A stretch of DNA of 64,000 nt from Muribaculaceae bacterium (GTDB lineage Bacteria > Bacteroidota > Bacteroidia > Bacteroidales > Muribaculaceae): NCBI GenBank assembly GCA_022510425.1, contig JAFLTO010000008.1, forward strand, positions 61,295 through 125,294. The letters are read 5' to 3'. The notes below the pieces were generated by a model. It did not search any database, was not told the origin of the DNA, and worked only from the letters and a program-made list of their open reading frames with translations. Below are positions 40,331 through 49,411 of the stretch, piece after piece. Positions within the stretch are counted from its first letter, which is position 1. The number at the start of each line of letters is the position of its first letter. Position numbers and translations under genes: made by a program.

Positions 40331-40473
40331 TTCATCCCTTATCCCTTATCCCTAATACTTCATACCTTATCCCTAATCCGTTATCCCTAATACTTCATAC
40401 CTTATCCCTAATATCTTATCCCTTATACTTCATCCCTTATACCTTATCCCTAAACTCTCATCCCTTATTTCTT
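40331..40473. repeat. Dispersed CCCTTAT/CCCTAAT repeat, block 1
   Basis: About 140 bases of short variable units (ATCCCTTATCCCTAATAC, CTTCATACC and similar) fill the punA-lpxK gap. The block reaches into the last codons of lpxK (AAT AAG GGA TGA on the minus strand). Related blocks occur at 52944-53053 and 55297-55432. The unit is too short and irregular for CRISPR. Confidence 0.88.
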
Positions 40474-41549
40474 ATATGATTTTTAATCTCTTCTATTAAA
40501 TCATGGTCGTCAACACCCCTTACCATTCTCACCTCAATCGGCAAATAAAATGTAAAAGGTTTAAGATCTTTTGGGAAATAAGGATTATGCATCAATCTCA
40601 CCGCATCCTTTTCTGTGGTGACTATTATCTTGCGTTCCCCCGGCATTTCCTGAAATTTCTTGTGTATGTCTTGTATATCTCTTTTGGTGAAGTCATGGTG
40701 ATCAGGATAATGATCCACTTTCACTTTAAAAGGATAGCCCCTAAAATATTTTACTATATAACGTGGGTTAGCAATACCGGTTAGAAGCATCACACTGTCC
40801 TTTGCAGTTAAGTCAGTAAGTCTCACTGTATAGAGAGCATCATCAATAAATACAGGCTTTAATTGACCATATTCATAGCGGGAGAAAAATAACTTCTGGA
40901 AAGCCATTAAATCTAATTCTTTGGAAGCTAACCGATATGTTAAAGGTTGAGAGTCTTGAGGACATTTAGTCACTATCACCATATCTGCCCGATTCACCTG
41001 CATAGGACTCTCACGTAGTCTTCCCAAAGGTAGAAGTTTGTCTTCATAGAACGGACGGCTATAATCTGTAAGCAATATTGAAAGTTTTGGTTTCACCCAC
41101 CTATGCTGGAAGGAATCGTCTAAGACTATAACTTGTAATTCAGGGTACAATTTTAAGAGTTCCTCTATACCCTTTCTTCTGCTCTCACATGCCGCAACTC
41201 TTACTTTCCCATGAAATTTTTGATATATTTGGTAAGGTTCATCTCCTATGGTTGCCGGTGTGCTTTTTGCATTGGCCAATACAAAACCCTTTGTCTTGCG
41301 TTTGTATCCCCTGCTTAAAACGGCCACGTTATGGTCTAACATAAGATGACTTACAATATATTCTACATGTGGAGTCTTTCCTGTTCCTCCAACGGTGAGA
41401 TTTCCTACACCAATCACCGGAATATCATATTCCACAGATTTCAGGATCTTCTGTTCAAACATCCAGTTGCGCACTCCCACCACAATTCCATATATCCAGG
41501 AAACAGGTGTCAGCAGACCTACCAATATTTTATCTTTGGTGCTTCTCAA
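40458..41549 (-). CDS. lpxK: Tetraacyldisaccharide 4'-kinase
   Basis: A 363-residue LpxK: an N-terminal membrane-associated stretch (LLTPVSWIYGIVVGVRNWMF), the Walker A-like GVGNLTVGGTGKTPHVEYI, AVLSRGYKRKTKGF, GDEPYQIYQKF and VIVLDDSFQHRWVKP (usually DDGFQH; here Ser replaces Gly). It phosphorylates the lipid A precursor at the inner membrane. The end of the gene merges with the repeat block. Fifteen bases after sppA. Confidence 0.93.
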   Translation of the reverse strand: MRSTKDKILVGLLTPVSWIYGIVVGVRNWMFEQKILKSVEYDIPVIGVGNLTVGGTGKTPHVEYIVSHLMLDHNVAVLSRGYKRKTKGFVLANAKSTPATIGDEPYQIYQKFHGKVRVAACESRRKGIEELLKLYPELQVIVLDDSFQHRWVKPKLSILLTDYSRPFYEDKLLPLGRLRESPMQVNRADMVIVTKCPQDSQPLTYRLASKELDLMAFQKLFFSRYEYGQLKPVFIDDALYTVRLTDLTAKDSVMLLTGIANPRYIVKYFRGYPFKVKVDHYPDHHDFTKRDIQDIHKKFQEMPGERKIIVTTEKDAVRLMHNPYFPKDLKPFTFYLPIEVRMVRGVDDHDLIEEIKNHIRNKG

Positions 41550-41564
41550 TGTTCTGTTGACTTG

Positions 41565-43364
41565 TCAGTTACTAATAAATCCAACTTGTATTTCAGGCAT
41601 CAAAGCTTGAAGAGGTTTCCTTGAAAGCGTCCTCTCTACTCTTTTTAACAACACAGGGCTGATTTCGGTTGACAGGGATTTCCTTATTTGTTCCTTCAAT
41701 TGCATATTCATAACATTCGGCAGTAAATCCCAAACAGAGGTTTCATATCTTGGATAACGAGTTACATCATAGTTCTCTATGTTCAGATCTTGTGCAACCC
41801 ATTCTATTGCATCTTCCACTCCTCCAAGCTGGTCTACAAGTCCTATTTTCATAGCTGTCACCGCATCCCAAACTCTCCCTTCTCCAATTCTTCTCACCTT
41901 GTTCTCGCTCATATGTCTTCCTTTTGCCACTCTGGATACAAATCGATCATATCCGTCTTCTACCATTTCCTGCATACCCTTCAACTGTCGTGAATTCAAA
42001 GGTTGGAACAAACTGGGGAAAACTGCTTCAGGATTTGTGGACACCAATTCCATATTCACTCCCAACTTTTTTGTTAATCCTTCCACATTCGGTATCAATC
42101 CAAAAATACCTATTGAACCGGTTATCGTCAAGGGATCAGCGAAGATTCGATTTGCACAAGATGAAATCCAATAACCACCGGAAGCAGCATAATCGCCCAT
42201 TGAAACCGCAAGGGGTTTTCCTTTACTTTGGAAGTAATCCAATGCCTCCCCTATCTGTTCGCTTCCAAAAACCGAGCCTCCGGGGGAATTTACCCTAAGT
42301 ACCATGCCTTTGACATTTTCATTTTCAGCAAGTGACACTATCAAAGGAACATATTTTTCATAATTGATGGTATTCCCTCCTCCTCCGTCAAGTATTTCTC
42401 CACTTGCATACACCAGAGCTATTTGATTCTTTGAAGATAAGCCCGTAAGTAGCTGTTCTTGAGTCACCAATAAGGATGGATCCACAAAATTAAGGTCTTC
42501 TTTCTTTTTATTTATTCCCACCGCTATGATGCTATCCATACTCCTCTCATAATACAAACCATCTACCATTCCTGCAGTAACAGCAGTTTTAGCAGGCCTG
42601 AGAAAGATAAAATCATCATTTATCAAAGAATCAATTTTTGCAGGGGTCACACCTTTTCTCTCTTCGCAAATACCGTCGCAAATAATCCCCCACATACTCC
42701 CATACAAGGTATCTAATTGAGCTCGAGCCGGTTCACTCATTTGTTCATTAATATACGGTTCTACGGCTGATTTATATGTACCCACTTTAACTACCTGAAA
42801 CTCTATTCCGATTTTCTCAAAAAGCCCTTTGAAAAATGGTGTGATACCTCCCAAACCTTTCAAAGCTAAATTTCCTCCGGGGTTCATATATAACTCATCG
42901 GCCACTGTGGCTATATAATAATCACCCATGGCCAACATATCCCCGTATGCAATAATTTTTTTCTTGCTTTCTTTAAATTTTAGAAGAGAATTTCTTATTG
43001 CATTCAAAGTAGCCGGCGATGACGCTATCGAATTGCATTTAAGGTAAATCGCTTTTATATTTTTGTTTTCGGCTGCAGCCTCAATGGCTGATGTGAGCAA
43101 AGCTAAAGATTGTTTTTTGCTTATATCACCCGAGACAATTGTTGAATAGTCGAAGTCAACCGGCATTTCCGTTTCATCTATCTCACCTTTCAAGTCAATT
43201 GTGAGTATACTGTCTTTAGTCACTTGATTTTGAGTGGCTTGTGACACCCCTAATCTGGCAATCAATCCCACTATTACCATTACACAAACAGCTCCAAAGA
43301 TTACAATGGCAACCCATGCTCCAAGAAACGATGACAGTGCGTTTAGAAAAAACCTCTTCAACAT
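41565..43364 (-). CDS. sppA: Signal peptide peptidase SppA, 67K type
   Basis: A 599-residue membrane protease with one N-terminal helix (LGAWVAIVIFGAVCVMVIVGLIA) and two S49 peptidase domains. The Ser nucleophile lies in SMGDYAASGGYWIS, with VNSPGGSVFGSEQ before it; the likely general-base Lys is in the first half (VVKVGTYKSAVEP). It degrades cleaved signal peptides in the inner membrane. Upstream of lpxK in the same direction. Confidence 0.94.
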   Translation of the reverse strand: MLKRFFLNALSSFLGAWVAIVIFGAVCVMVIVGLIARLGVSQATQNQVTKDSILTIDLKGEIDETEMPVDFDYSTIVSGDISKKQSLALLTSAIEAAAENKNIKAIYLKCNSIASSPATLNAIRNSLLKFKESKKKIIAYGDMLAMGDYYIATVADELYMNPGGNLALKGLGGITPFFKGLFEKIGIEFQVVKVGTYKSAVEPYINEQMSEPARAQLDTLYGSMWGIICDGICEERKGVTPAKIDSLINDDFIFLRPAKTAVTAGMVDGLYYERSMDSIIAVGINKKKEDLNFVDPSLLVTQEQLLTGLSSKNQIALVYASGEILDGGGGNTINYEKYVPLIVSLAENENVKGMVLRVNSPGGSVFGSEQIGEALDYFQSKGKPLAVSMGDYAASGGYWISSCANRIFADPLTITGSIGIFGLIPNVEGLTKKLGVNMELVSTNPEAVFPSLFQPLNSRQLKGMQEMVEDGYDRFVSRVAKGRHMSENKVRRIGEGRVWDAVTAMKIGLVDQLGGVEDAIEWVAQDLNIENYDVTRYPRYETSVWDLLPNVMNMQLKEQIRKSLSTEISPVLLKRVERTLSRKPLQALMPEIQVGFISN

Positions 43365-43402
43365 ATCTCTTTAGCTAATTTCTTTATTCTGTTTCCTCAC
43401 TC

Positions 43403-44779
43403 TTAATTCTCTATTATATCCATCACCGTCCGGGCAAGAGCTTCTGCACGTTCTTCTGTTGAAGACTCGCTATATACTCTTATTATAGGCTCTGTATTCG
43501 ATTTTCTCAGATGAACCCACCCGTCTTCAAAGTCTATCTTGACTCCATCAATATCAGTTATCTTTTCATCTTTAAATTTTTCCTTAACTGTGTGAAGAAG
43601 TCTGTCCACATCTATTTCAGGTGTCAAGGTCACTTTATTTTTTACTATGCAATATGCCGGATATTCTTTCTTAAGATCACTAATCTTTTTCCCCTCTTTT
43701 GCAAGCAATGTCAAAAACAACGCTACACCAACCAAAGCATCTCTTCCATAGTGAAGCTCAGGATAAATAACTCCTCCGTTACCCTCACCTCCTATCACAG
43801 CATTGGTTTCTTTCATCTTCTCTACTACATTTACCTCACCCACCGCTGCTGCAGCATAGCTACAACCGTATTTCTTAGTCACGTCTGAAAGTGCACGTGA
43901 ACTGCTTAGGTTACTTACAGTGGAGCCTGGTGTATGTCGGAGTACATAATCTGCTACAGCCACAAGGGTATATTCTTCTACAAACATTTCCCCATTTTCC
44001 ATCACTATTGCCAAACGGTCAACATCAGGATCAACTACAAATCCAACATCTGCTTTGCCGTCTTTCATTAACTCAGAAATATCCGTCAAATTTTGAGGAA
44101 TAGGTTCCGGATTATGGGCAAATTTCCCGGTAGCTTCACAATTTAATTCTATTATATTTTTTATTCCCAACGCACGCAAAAGTTGAGGAATCACTATTCC
44201 ACCAACAGAATTCACAGCATCCACAGCTACCGTGAAATTAGCTTTTTCAATGGCTTCACAATCTACCAGTTTCAAACCTTTCACCATTTCGATATGCCGT
44301 AGCGACCAAGTCTCATCCTTATATTCTTTACCTATAGAATCTACTTCTGCAAATACATATTCTTCTTTTTCCGCAATGGATATAATTTCTTTCCCTTCTT
44401 TATCACTTAAAAACTCTCCTTTAGAATTTAGCAGTTTCAATGCGTTCCATTCTTTAGGATTATGACTTGCAGTGAGAATGATCCCCCCATCCGCTTTGCA
44501 ACCAGTGACTGCAACCTCAGTGGTTGGTGTCGTTGAAAGACCTATATTTATAACATCAAGACCCATAGATAAAAGGGTTCCTACCACGAGATGCTCTACC
44601 ATTTTCCCGCTTATCCTGGCATCCCTTCCTACTACTATCTTCGATGCTTTCGGATTGTTCTTTTTTATAAATGAACCATATGCTGCAGTGAATTTAACTA
44701 TATCAACTCCACTCAAGCCTTCTCCGGCCTTCCCTCCGATTGTACCTCTTATACCTGATATAGATTTAATCAACGACAT
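43403..44779 (-). CDS. glmM: Phosphoglucosamine mutase / phosphohexomutase
   Basis: A 458-residue alpha-D-phosphohexomutase. The phosphoserine loop is ILTASHNPKEWNALK, the metal loop VDPDVDRLAIV, the sugar loop GGEGNGGVI, and the phosphate-binding end LRKSNTEPIIRVYSES. GlmM makes GlcN-1-P for peptidoglycan and lipid A. The family also includes phosphomannomutases, so specificity is inferred; position next to a DUF4827 gene is typical for Bacteroidales glmM. Confidence 0.9.
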   Translation of the reverse strand: MSLIKSISGIRGTIGGKAGEGLSGVDIVKFTAAYGSFIKKNNPKASKIVVGRDARISGKMVEHLVVGTLLSMGLDVINIGLSTTPTTEVAVTGCKADGGIILTASHNPKEWNALKLLNSKGEFLSDKEGKEIISIAEKEEYVFAEVDSIGKEYKDETWSLRHIEMVKGLKLVDCEAIEKANFTVAVDAVNSVGGIVIPQLLRALGIKNIIELNCEATGKFAHNPEPIPQNLTDISELMKDGKADVGFVVDPDVDRLAIVMENGEMFVEEYTLVAVADYVLRHTPGSTVSNLSSSRALSDVTKKYGCSYAAAAVGEVNVVEKMKETNAVIGGEGNGGVIYPELHYGRDALVGVALFLTLLAKEGKKISDLKKEYPAYCIVKNKVTLTPEIDVDRLLHTVKEKFKDEKITDIDGVKIDFEDGWVHLRKSNTEPIIRVYSESSTEERAEALARTVMDIIEN

Positions 44780-44827
44780 AATCTTTTCTTTAAAAATTAT
44801 TTTACCCTTATGACTATCTTTTAATCA

Positions 44828-45427
44828 TTAATATTCAGGCTTGAAATATCTGATATTCATTAAGTATGGAATACAATATGATTGTTCTTCGGTAAATCCA
44901 TAATAGCTCTTTAAAACTAAATTTACCTCTGAATTATAGCCAATATATTTCAATGGTTCCTGAATACCTGTCCCCCAAGTAGTCGTGGAAGGAAGATATG
45001 TATTTTTGTATATAAAACTTGTTGTTCCGTTTGGTAAGTAATCAGAATTCCCGGTAGAGTTACTTTCCACTCCATTATACATGTCTTCTATACTTTCTCT
45101 GCTGAAACGGAAATAAACCAAATCACCTTCATTCACCATTTCCGAGAAGTTGGCTCTCACCACTTGCATATAAACATAACCCTCTGAATCCAATTTATAA
45201 TAAGGGGCATCATCTCCCGCCTGCTCATAGGTGATCAAATCCTTTATGTCTGAAGGGAGCTCCAACACTACATTATAGTCAGCCAAAAACCAATTTACGG
45301 CATGTTCCTCATCCCTCAGCAGTTCGGAATAGCTCTGGGTCTTGCTGCAACTGCTCATCAAAATCAAAATGCCGCTAAATAAAATGATTTTCCTTAAAAT
45401 CTTTTTTCGTATATATTTCTTTTTCAT
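44828..45427 (-). CDS. DUF4827-type lipoprotein
   Basis: A 199-residue lipoprotein: a basic N-terminus then IILFSGILILMSSCS with a lipobox (LMSSC). The mature part (YSELLRDEEHAVNWFLAD, DLVYFRFSRES, STTTWGTGIQEPLKYIGYNSEVNLVLKS, MNIRYFKPEY) has a peptidyl-prolyl isomerase-like look and matches the Bacteroidales DUF4827 family found beside glmM and a DHH phosphoesterase. Function unknown. Confidence 0.82.
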   Translation of the reverse strand: MKKKYIRKKILRKIILFSGILILMSSCSKTQSYSELLRDEEHAVNWFLADYNVVLELPSDIKDLITYEQAGDDAPYYKLDSEGYVYMQVVRANFSEMVNEGDLVYFRFSRESIEDMYNGVESNSTGNSDYLPNGTTSFIYKNTYLPSTTTWGTGIQEPLKYIGYNSEVNLVLKSYYGFTEEQSYCIPYLMNIRYFKPEY

Positions 45428-45443
45428 CTTTCTTCTTTACTTT

Positions 45444-46487
45444 TTATTCCTCACCCATATATCCCTTATCCAGAAACTTATCAAAATCCCCTATATGGTC
45501 CAAAAATTTCTTTCTGCATTCTTCCAGGCTTCCATGGAATTCACCACCTGCCGCCTGGATATGTCCTCCTCCTCCATATAATGTTTTGCATATCTCTGAT
45601 ACCGGAAAATTGTCACAACTTCTTGCTGAAATTTTCACACAATCCGGATCCTCTCTCATAAAAATAGAATATATCATACCCCTTATCTCTAAAGGTCGGT
45701 TTACAAGCCCTTCAGTATCTCCCCTTTCATATGAATATTTCTTTAGTTCCCCTTTGTCTAAGGTTATTAAGGCACATTTATGTTCCGGAAAAATCTCCAT
45801 CTTCTGCGAAAGAGCATAAGCTTCTAATTTCAAGCTTGTCAGACTTCGAGTGTTCAATGCCTCTTTTACAATTCTGTCTTTATCAACGTCCTTTTCCAGA
45901 AGCCTCATCAGAATATCATAAATGTCCGGATTTTTGATATTAACTGTGAAATTTCGTGTATCGGTTATTATGCCGGTCATCAGACATGTGGCACAATCTC
46001 TGTCAACCTTATCATACAATCCCATTGCAGCTATTATCCTGAAGACAAGCTCACAGGTGCTTGACATTTTTGGGTAAGAGAACACCAAATCGGTAAAATT
46101 GGAGGGTTCCGTATGATGATCAATCAATACTTTCCGGCACTCAGCATTTTGAATCACAGGGGCCAATGTATCTTGACGCGAAGGCGTGTTGAAGTCGCAA
46201 CAAATTATAAGATCGGCTTCTTCCACTGTCTTCTCACAAAATTCTTTATGGCTCGTATAAATCCCTATTTCCTTAAATCCCGGAAGAAACGATAAACTCA
46301 CCGGTGCCTTATCAGGCACTATCACTGTTGGTGATTTATCTAATGTCTTTAAAAGATGCCATAACCCTAAACAGCTTCCTATGGCGTCACCATCCGGACG
46401 AACATGACAGGTGAGAACAATCTTCTCACTCTCTTTCAGAATCTGCTGAAATTCCTTGGCTTTATTATGGTCTATTAATTTGTCCAT
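45444..46487 (-). CDS. nrnA: DHH-family phosphoesterase, NrnA-like
   Basis: A 347-residue DHH/DHHA1 protein: HVRPDGDAIGSCLG, ICCDFNTPSRQDTL, the name-giving LIDHHTEPSNF, TCLMTGIITDTRNF, and the C-terminal substrate-binding YGGGGHIQAAGGEF. Relatives degrade nanoRNA, pAp or cyclic-di-AMP products; which one applies cannot be told from sequence. First in an operon with the DUF4827 gene and glmM, divergent from mazG. Confidence 0.92.
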   Translation of the reverse strand: MDKLIDHNKAKEFQQILKESEKIVLTCHVRPDGDAIGSCLGLWHLLKTLDKSPTVIVPDKAPVSLSFLPGFKEIGIYTSHKEFCEKTVEEADLIICCDFNTPSRQDTLAPVIQNAECRKVLIDHHTEPSNFTDLVFSYPKMSSTCELVFRIIAAMGLYDKVDRDCATCLMTGIITDTRNFTVNIKNPDIYDILMRLLEKDVDKDRIVKEALNTRSLTSLKLEAYALSQKMEIFPEHKCALITLDKGELKKYSYERGDTEGLVNRPLEIRGMIYSIFMREDPDCVKISARSCDNFPVSEICKTLYGGGGHIQAAGGEFHGSLEECRKKFLDHIGDFDKFLDKGYMGEE

Positions 46488-46501
46488 ACTTTTTGAATTT
46501 A

Positions 46502-46509
46502 CAAAGTTA
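46502..46509 (-). promoter_or_regulatory. -7 box of the DHH-DUF4827-glmM operon
   Basis: TAACTTTG on the minus strand, 14 bases before the ATG at 46487. It mirrors the identical box on the opposite strand at 46532-46539. Confidence 0.6.
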
Positions 46510-46531
46510 TAAAATATAACTCAATTCTAAC

Positions 46532-46539
46532 TAACTTTG
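46532..46539 (+). promoter_or_regulatory. -7 box of the mazG-topB operon
   Basis: TAACTTTG, 19 bases before the ATG at 46559. Its expected -33 region coincides with the -7 box of the divergent operon, so the two promoters overlap. Confidence 0.6.
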
Positions 46540-46558
46540 TATCCAAATTTGAAACTTT

Positions 46559-47341
46559 ATGCATTCTGATAACGAAAAAGCTCAAGCATTCTTGCGTTTC
46601 TTAAACGTTCTCGACACTCTTAGACAAAAATGTCCATGGGATGCTAAGCAAACTAATGAATCCCTGCGTGCAAACACCATCGAGGAAGTTTATGAACTGA
46701 CTGATGCAATTCTTGACAATGATATCAACAATATCAAGAAAGAACTCGGCGACGTGCTCCTTCACATAGGTTTTTATTCCAAAATTGCTGACGAAAAAGG
46801 TCAATTCGACATTGCTGACGTTTGCAACTCTTTGACCGATAAATTGATTTTTCGTCATCCTCATATCTACGGAAATGTTTCGGCCGATTCTCCTGAGGAA
46901 GTCTCAAAAAATTGGGAACAAATTAAGCTGAAGGAAAAAGGCGGCAACAAGACTGTTTTGTCCGGTGTGCCAAAATCACTACCCTCACTTATTAAAGCTA
47001 ACAGAATTCAAGAAAAAGCTGCAAACGTGGGATTTGATTGGGAAAAACCGGAACAGGTGTGGGAGAAAGTGAAAGAAGAAACGCTTGAAGTGGAAAATGA
47101 AATAAAGAACGCTGATAAGGATAAACTCGAACAAGAATTCGGTGATCTAATGTTTGCTGTTATTAATGCTGCCCGGCTTTACGGCGTGAATCCCGAAAAT
47201 GCACTGGAAAAAACAAACAGAAAATTTATAAGTCGTTTCAACTATTTGGAAGCAAAGGCTAAAGAAATGGGAAAAAATCTCAAGGAAATGTCACTTGCTG
47301 AAATGGATGAAATTTGGAACGAAGCAAAAAAGAGGGAATGA
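46559..47341 (+). CDS. mazG: Nucleoside triphosphate pyrophosphohydrolase MazG
   Basis: A 260-residue MazG with two tandem domains. The N-terminal one has KCPWDAKQTNESL, the metal site EEVYELTDA and KKELGDVLLHIGF; the second repeats the pattern with VKEETLEVENEI and EFGDLMFAVINAARLYG. It hydrolyses NTPs (including damaged ones) to NMP and pyrophosphate. The stop overlaps the topB start by ATGA. Confidence 0.94.
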   Translation: MHSDNEKAQAFLRFLNVLDTLRQKCPWDAKQTNESLRANTIEEVYELTDAILDNDINNIKKELGDVLLHIGFYSKIADEKGQFDIADVCNSLTDKLIFRHPHIYGNVSADSPEEVSKNWEQIKLKEKGGNKTVLSGVPKSLPSLIKANRIQEKAANVGFDWEKPEQVWEKVKEETLEVENEIKNADKDKLEQEFGDLMFAVINAARLYGVNPENALEKTNRKFISRFNYLEAKAKEMGKNLKEMSLAEMDEIWNEAKKRE

Positions 47342-49185
47342 TTCTTTGCATCACCGAGAAACCGAGCGTAGGTAGAGATATTGCCAGAATTTTAGGCGCT
47401 ACTTCCAGACATGACGGTTATCTGGAAGGTAACGGTTATTGTGTCACCTGGACTTTCGGACACCTGTGTTGTCTTAAAGAGCCTTCTGACTACACTGCAG
47501 ATTGGAAACATTGGTCTATGTCTGCTCTCCCTATGATTCCGCCTCGTTTCGGCATTCGTCTGATTAATAACGATTCCTACAAGAAACAGTTTCAAGTTAT
47601 TTCTGACCTTATCCTTAAATGTGATGAAATTATCAACTGCGGTGATGCCGGGCAGGAAGGTGAATTGATTCAAAGATGGGTCATGCAAAAAGCGGGTTGT
47701 AAAAAACCGGTGAAAAGGCTTTGGATTAATTCAATGACCGACGATGCTATTCGAGATGGTTTCAATAATCTAAAACCTGAGAAAAATTACGAGCCTTTAT
47801 ACATGGCCGGTTTGTGTCGTGCCATCGGAGATTGGGTGTTGGGACTCAATGCAACCCGTCTCTATTCTTTAAAATATGGAGAAAGAGGACAAATTTTATC
47901 TATAGGACGAGTCCAGACTCCTACTCTTGCTCTCGTGGTGAATCGGCAGTTTGAAATAGAAAATTTCAAACCTCAGGATTATTGGGAACTGAAGACTATC
48001 TATAGGGATGTGGTTTTCTCTTATTCGGGAAAAAAATTCGAAATAAAGGAAAAAGGGGAAGAAATTGTCAATCAGATTAAAGACATTCCTCTCGTTATAA
48101 ATGATATTTCAAAAAAATCAGGTAAGGAAGCGCCCCCAAGACTTTTTGACCTCACCTCCATTCAAGTGGAATGTAATAAAAAGCTTAACCTTAGTGCTGA
48201 TGAAACTCTTAAGACGGTTCAATCTCTATATGAAAAAAAAGTGACAACCTATCCAAGAGTTGACACCACTTATCTGCCCGAAGATGTATATAAAAAATGT
48301 GGACCCATTCTGAATTCCCTTACGCAATATAAGGAGTTGCTGGAACCCTTAAGAGGCAGAAAACTTGCAAAAAACAAGAAGGTTTTTGACAATTCCAAAG
48401 TAACAGACCATCATGCTATAATACCTACTGGACAACATCTTCCTTCAGGCCTTTCAGACTCTGAATTGAAAGTTTTTGATATAATAGCTCGAAGATTTAT
48501 CTCTGTCTTTTATCCCGATTTCACTTTTATGCAGACTATAGTTTCTGCTAATTGTGATAAATATAATTTTAAGGCTACGGGTAAAACGGTTACTTCTTTA
48601 GGTTGGAAAGCAGTATATTCTGATGTTTCGACCGACGATGATGCTTCAAATGACAAAGAAGAAGATTCAATCCTGCCTGAATTCACAAAAGGTGAGTCGG
48701 GTCAGCATAAGCCTAAACTTGTTAAGAAAACTACACAGCCACCAAAGTTCTATACGGAGGGCACCCTACTTAAAGCTATGGAAACTGCCGGTGCATCTGT
48801 GGAGGATGAAGATCTTCGTGAAGCACTTAAGGCAAATGGTATCGGCCGACCATCCACAAGGGCTGCGATTATAGAAATCCTTTATAAACGGGGTTACATT
48901 GTTAAGGAAAGAAAATCCATTAAGGCCACTCAAGCCGCTAAAGATTTAATGGCCGTAATAAATGAAGAACTCCTTAAAAGTGCTAAACTAACCGGCATAT
49001 GGGAAGGAAAGCTCCGTAAAATTGAAAGCGGTGATTACAGCCCGGAAGAATTCATAAACGAAATTAAAGCTCTCGTTTATGAGATTACAATGTCTGTAAT
49101 GAAGGATTCCTCCGACAGGAGAATTCTTACCACCCAAATACAAACGGAACCTTCCAAAAAGAAATCTTCTAAGAAAAAGAAATAA
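47338..49185 (+). CDS. topB: DNA topoisomerase III
   Basis: A 615-residue type IA topoisomerase. The ATG at 47338 overlaps the mazG stop and begins MILCITEKPSVGRDIARILG, the family start; a longer form would overlap mazG further. TOPRIM motif INCGDAGQEGELIQRW, RVQTPTLALVV, the catalytic Tyr in TTYPRVDTTYLPED, and TEGTLLKAME with GIGRPSTRAAIIE. The C-terminus is a Lys-rich tail (KKKSSKKKK) without obvious zinc fingers. Confidence 0.94.
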   Translation: MILCITEKPSVGRDIARILGATSRHDGYLEGNGYCVTWTFGHLCCLKEPSDYTADWKHWSMSALPMIPPRFGIRLINNDSYKKQFQVISDLILKCDEIINCGDAGQEGELIQRWVMQKAGCKKPVKRLWINSMTDDAIRDGFNNLKPEKNYEPLYMAGLCRAIGDWVLGLNATRLYSLKYGERGQILSIGRVQTPTLALVVNRQFEIENFKPQDYWELKTIYRDVVFSYSGKKFEIKEKGEEIVNQIKDIPLVINDISKKSGKEAPPRLFDLTSIQVECNKKLNLSADETLKTVQSLYEKKVTTYPRVDTTYLPEDVYKKCGPILNSLTQYKELLEPLRGRKLAKNKKVFDNSKVTDHHAIIPTGQHLPSGLSDSELKVFDIIARRFISVFYPDFTFMQTIVSANCDKYNFKATGKTVTSLGWKAVYSDVSTDDDASNDKEEDSILPEFTKGESGQHKPKLVKKTTQPPKFYTEGTLLKAMETAGASVEDEDLREALKANGIGRPSTRAAIIEILYKRGYIVKERKSIKATQAAKDLMAVINEELLKSAKLTGIWEGKLRKIESGDYSPEEFINEIKALVYEITMSVMKDSSDRRILTTQIQTEPSKKKSSKKKK

Positions 49186-49373
49186 TGAGCCATAATCACG
49201 AGTTCTCTACAGAATTGATAATTCAATATTCAATCGTTGGATTGATATTGCTGCTTGTCTGTTGTTGGATTCTATGGAAAATATTTCGAAAAGAAAAGAA
49301 ATCCTCAGGAGGATGCTGTGGTTGTGCAATTGCCGATACCTGTAAGAAAGCTCACAAAAAAACTTCAAATTAA
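49185..49373 (+). CDS. Small cysteine-rich membrane protein (FeoB-associated-like)
   Basis: A 62-residue protein with one transmembrane helix (SIVGLILLLVCCWILWKIF) followed by a cytoplasmic tail with SGGCCGCAIADTCKK. This resembles the small Cys-rich proteins that accompany FeoB. There is no feoB here; the gene overlaps the topB stop by one base (TAATG), so it is translated with topB. The clustered Cys could bind metal. Function unknown. Confidence 0.72.
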   Translation: MSHNHEFSTELIIQYSIVGLILLLVCCWILWKIFRKEKKSSGGCCGCAIADTCKKAHKKTSN

Positions 49374-49411
49374 AAACTTACTTCACAATTACTCCTCAAG
49401 ACCATAATACT

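Noticed and set aside
40331..40473. CRISPR array
   Set aside because: Units are 7-12 bases and irregular with no spacers; no cas gene is nearby.
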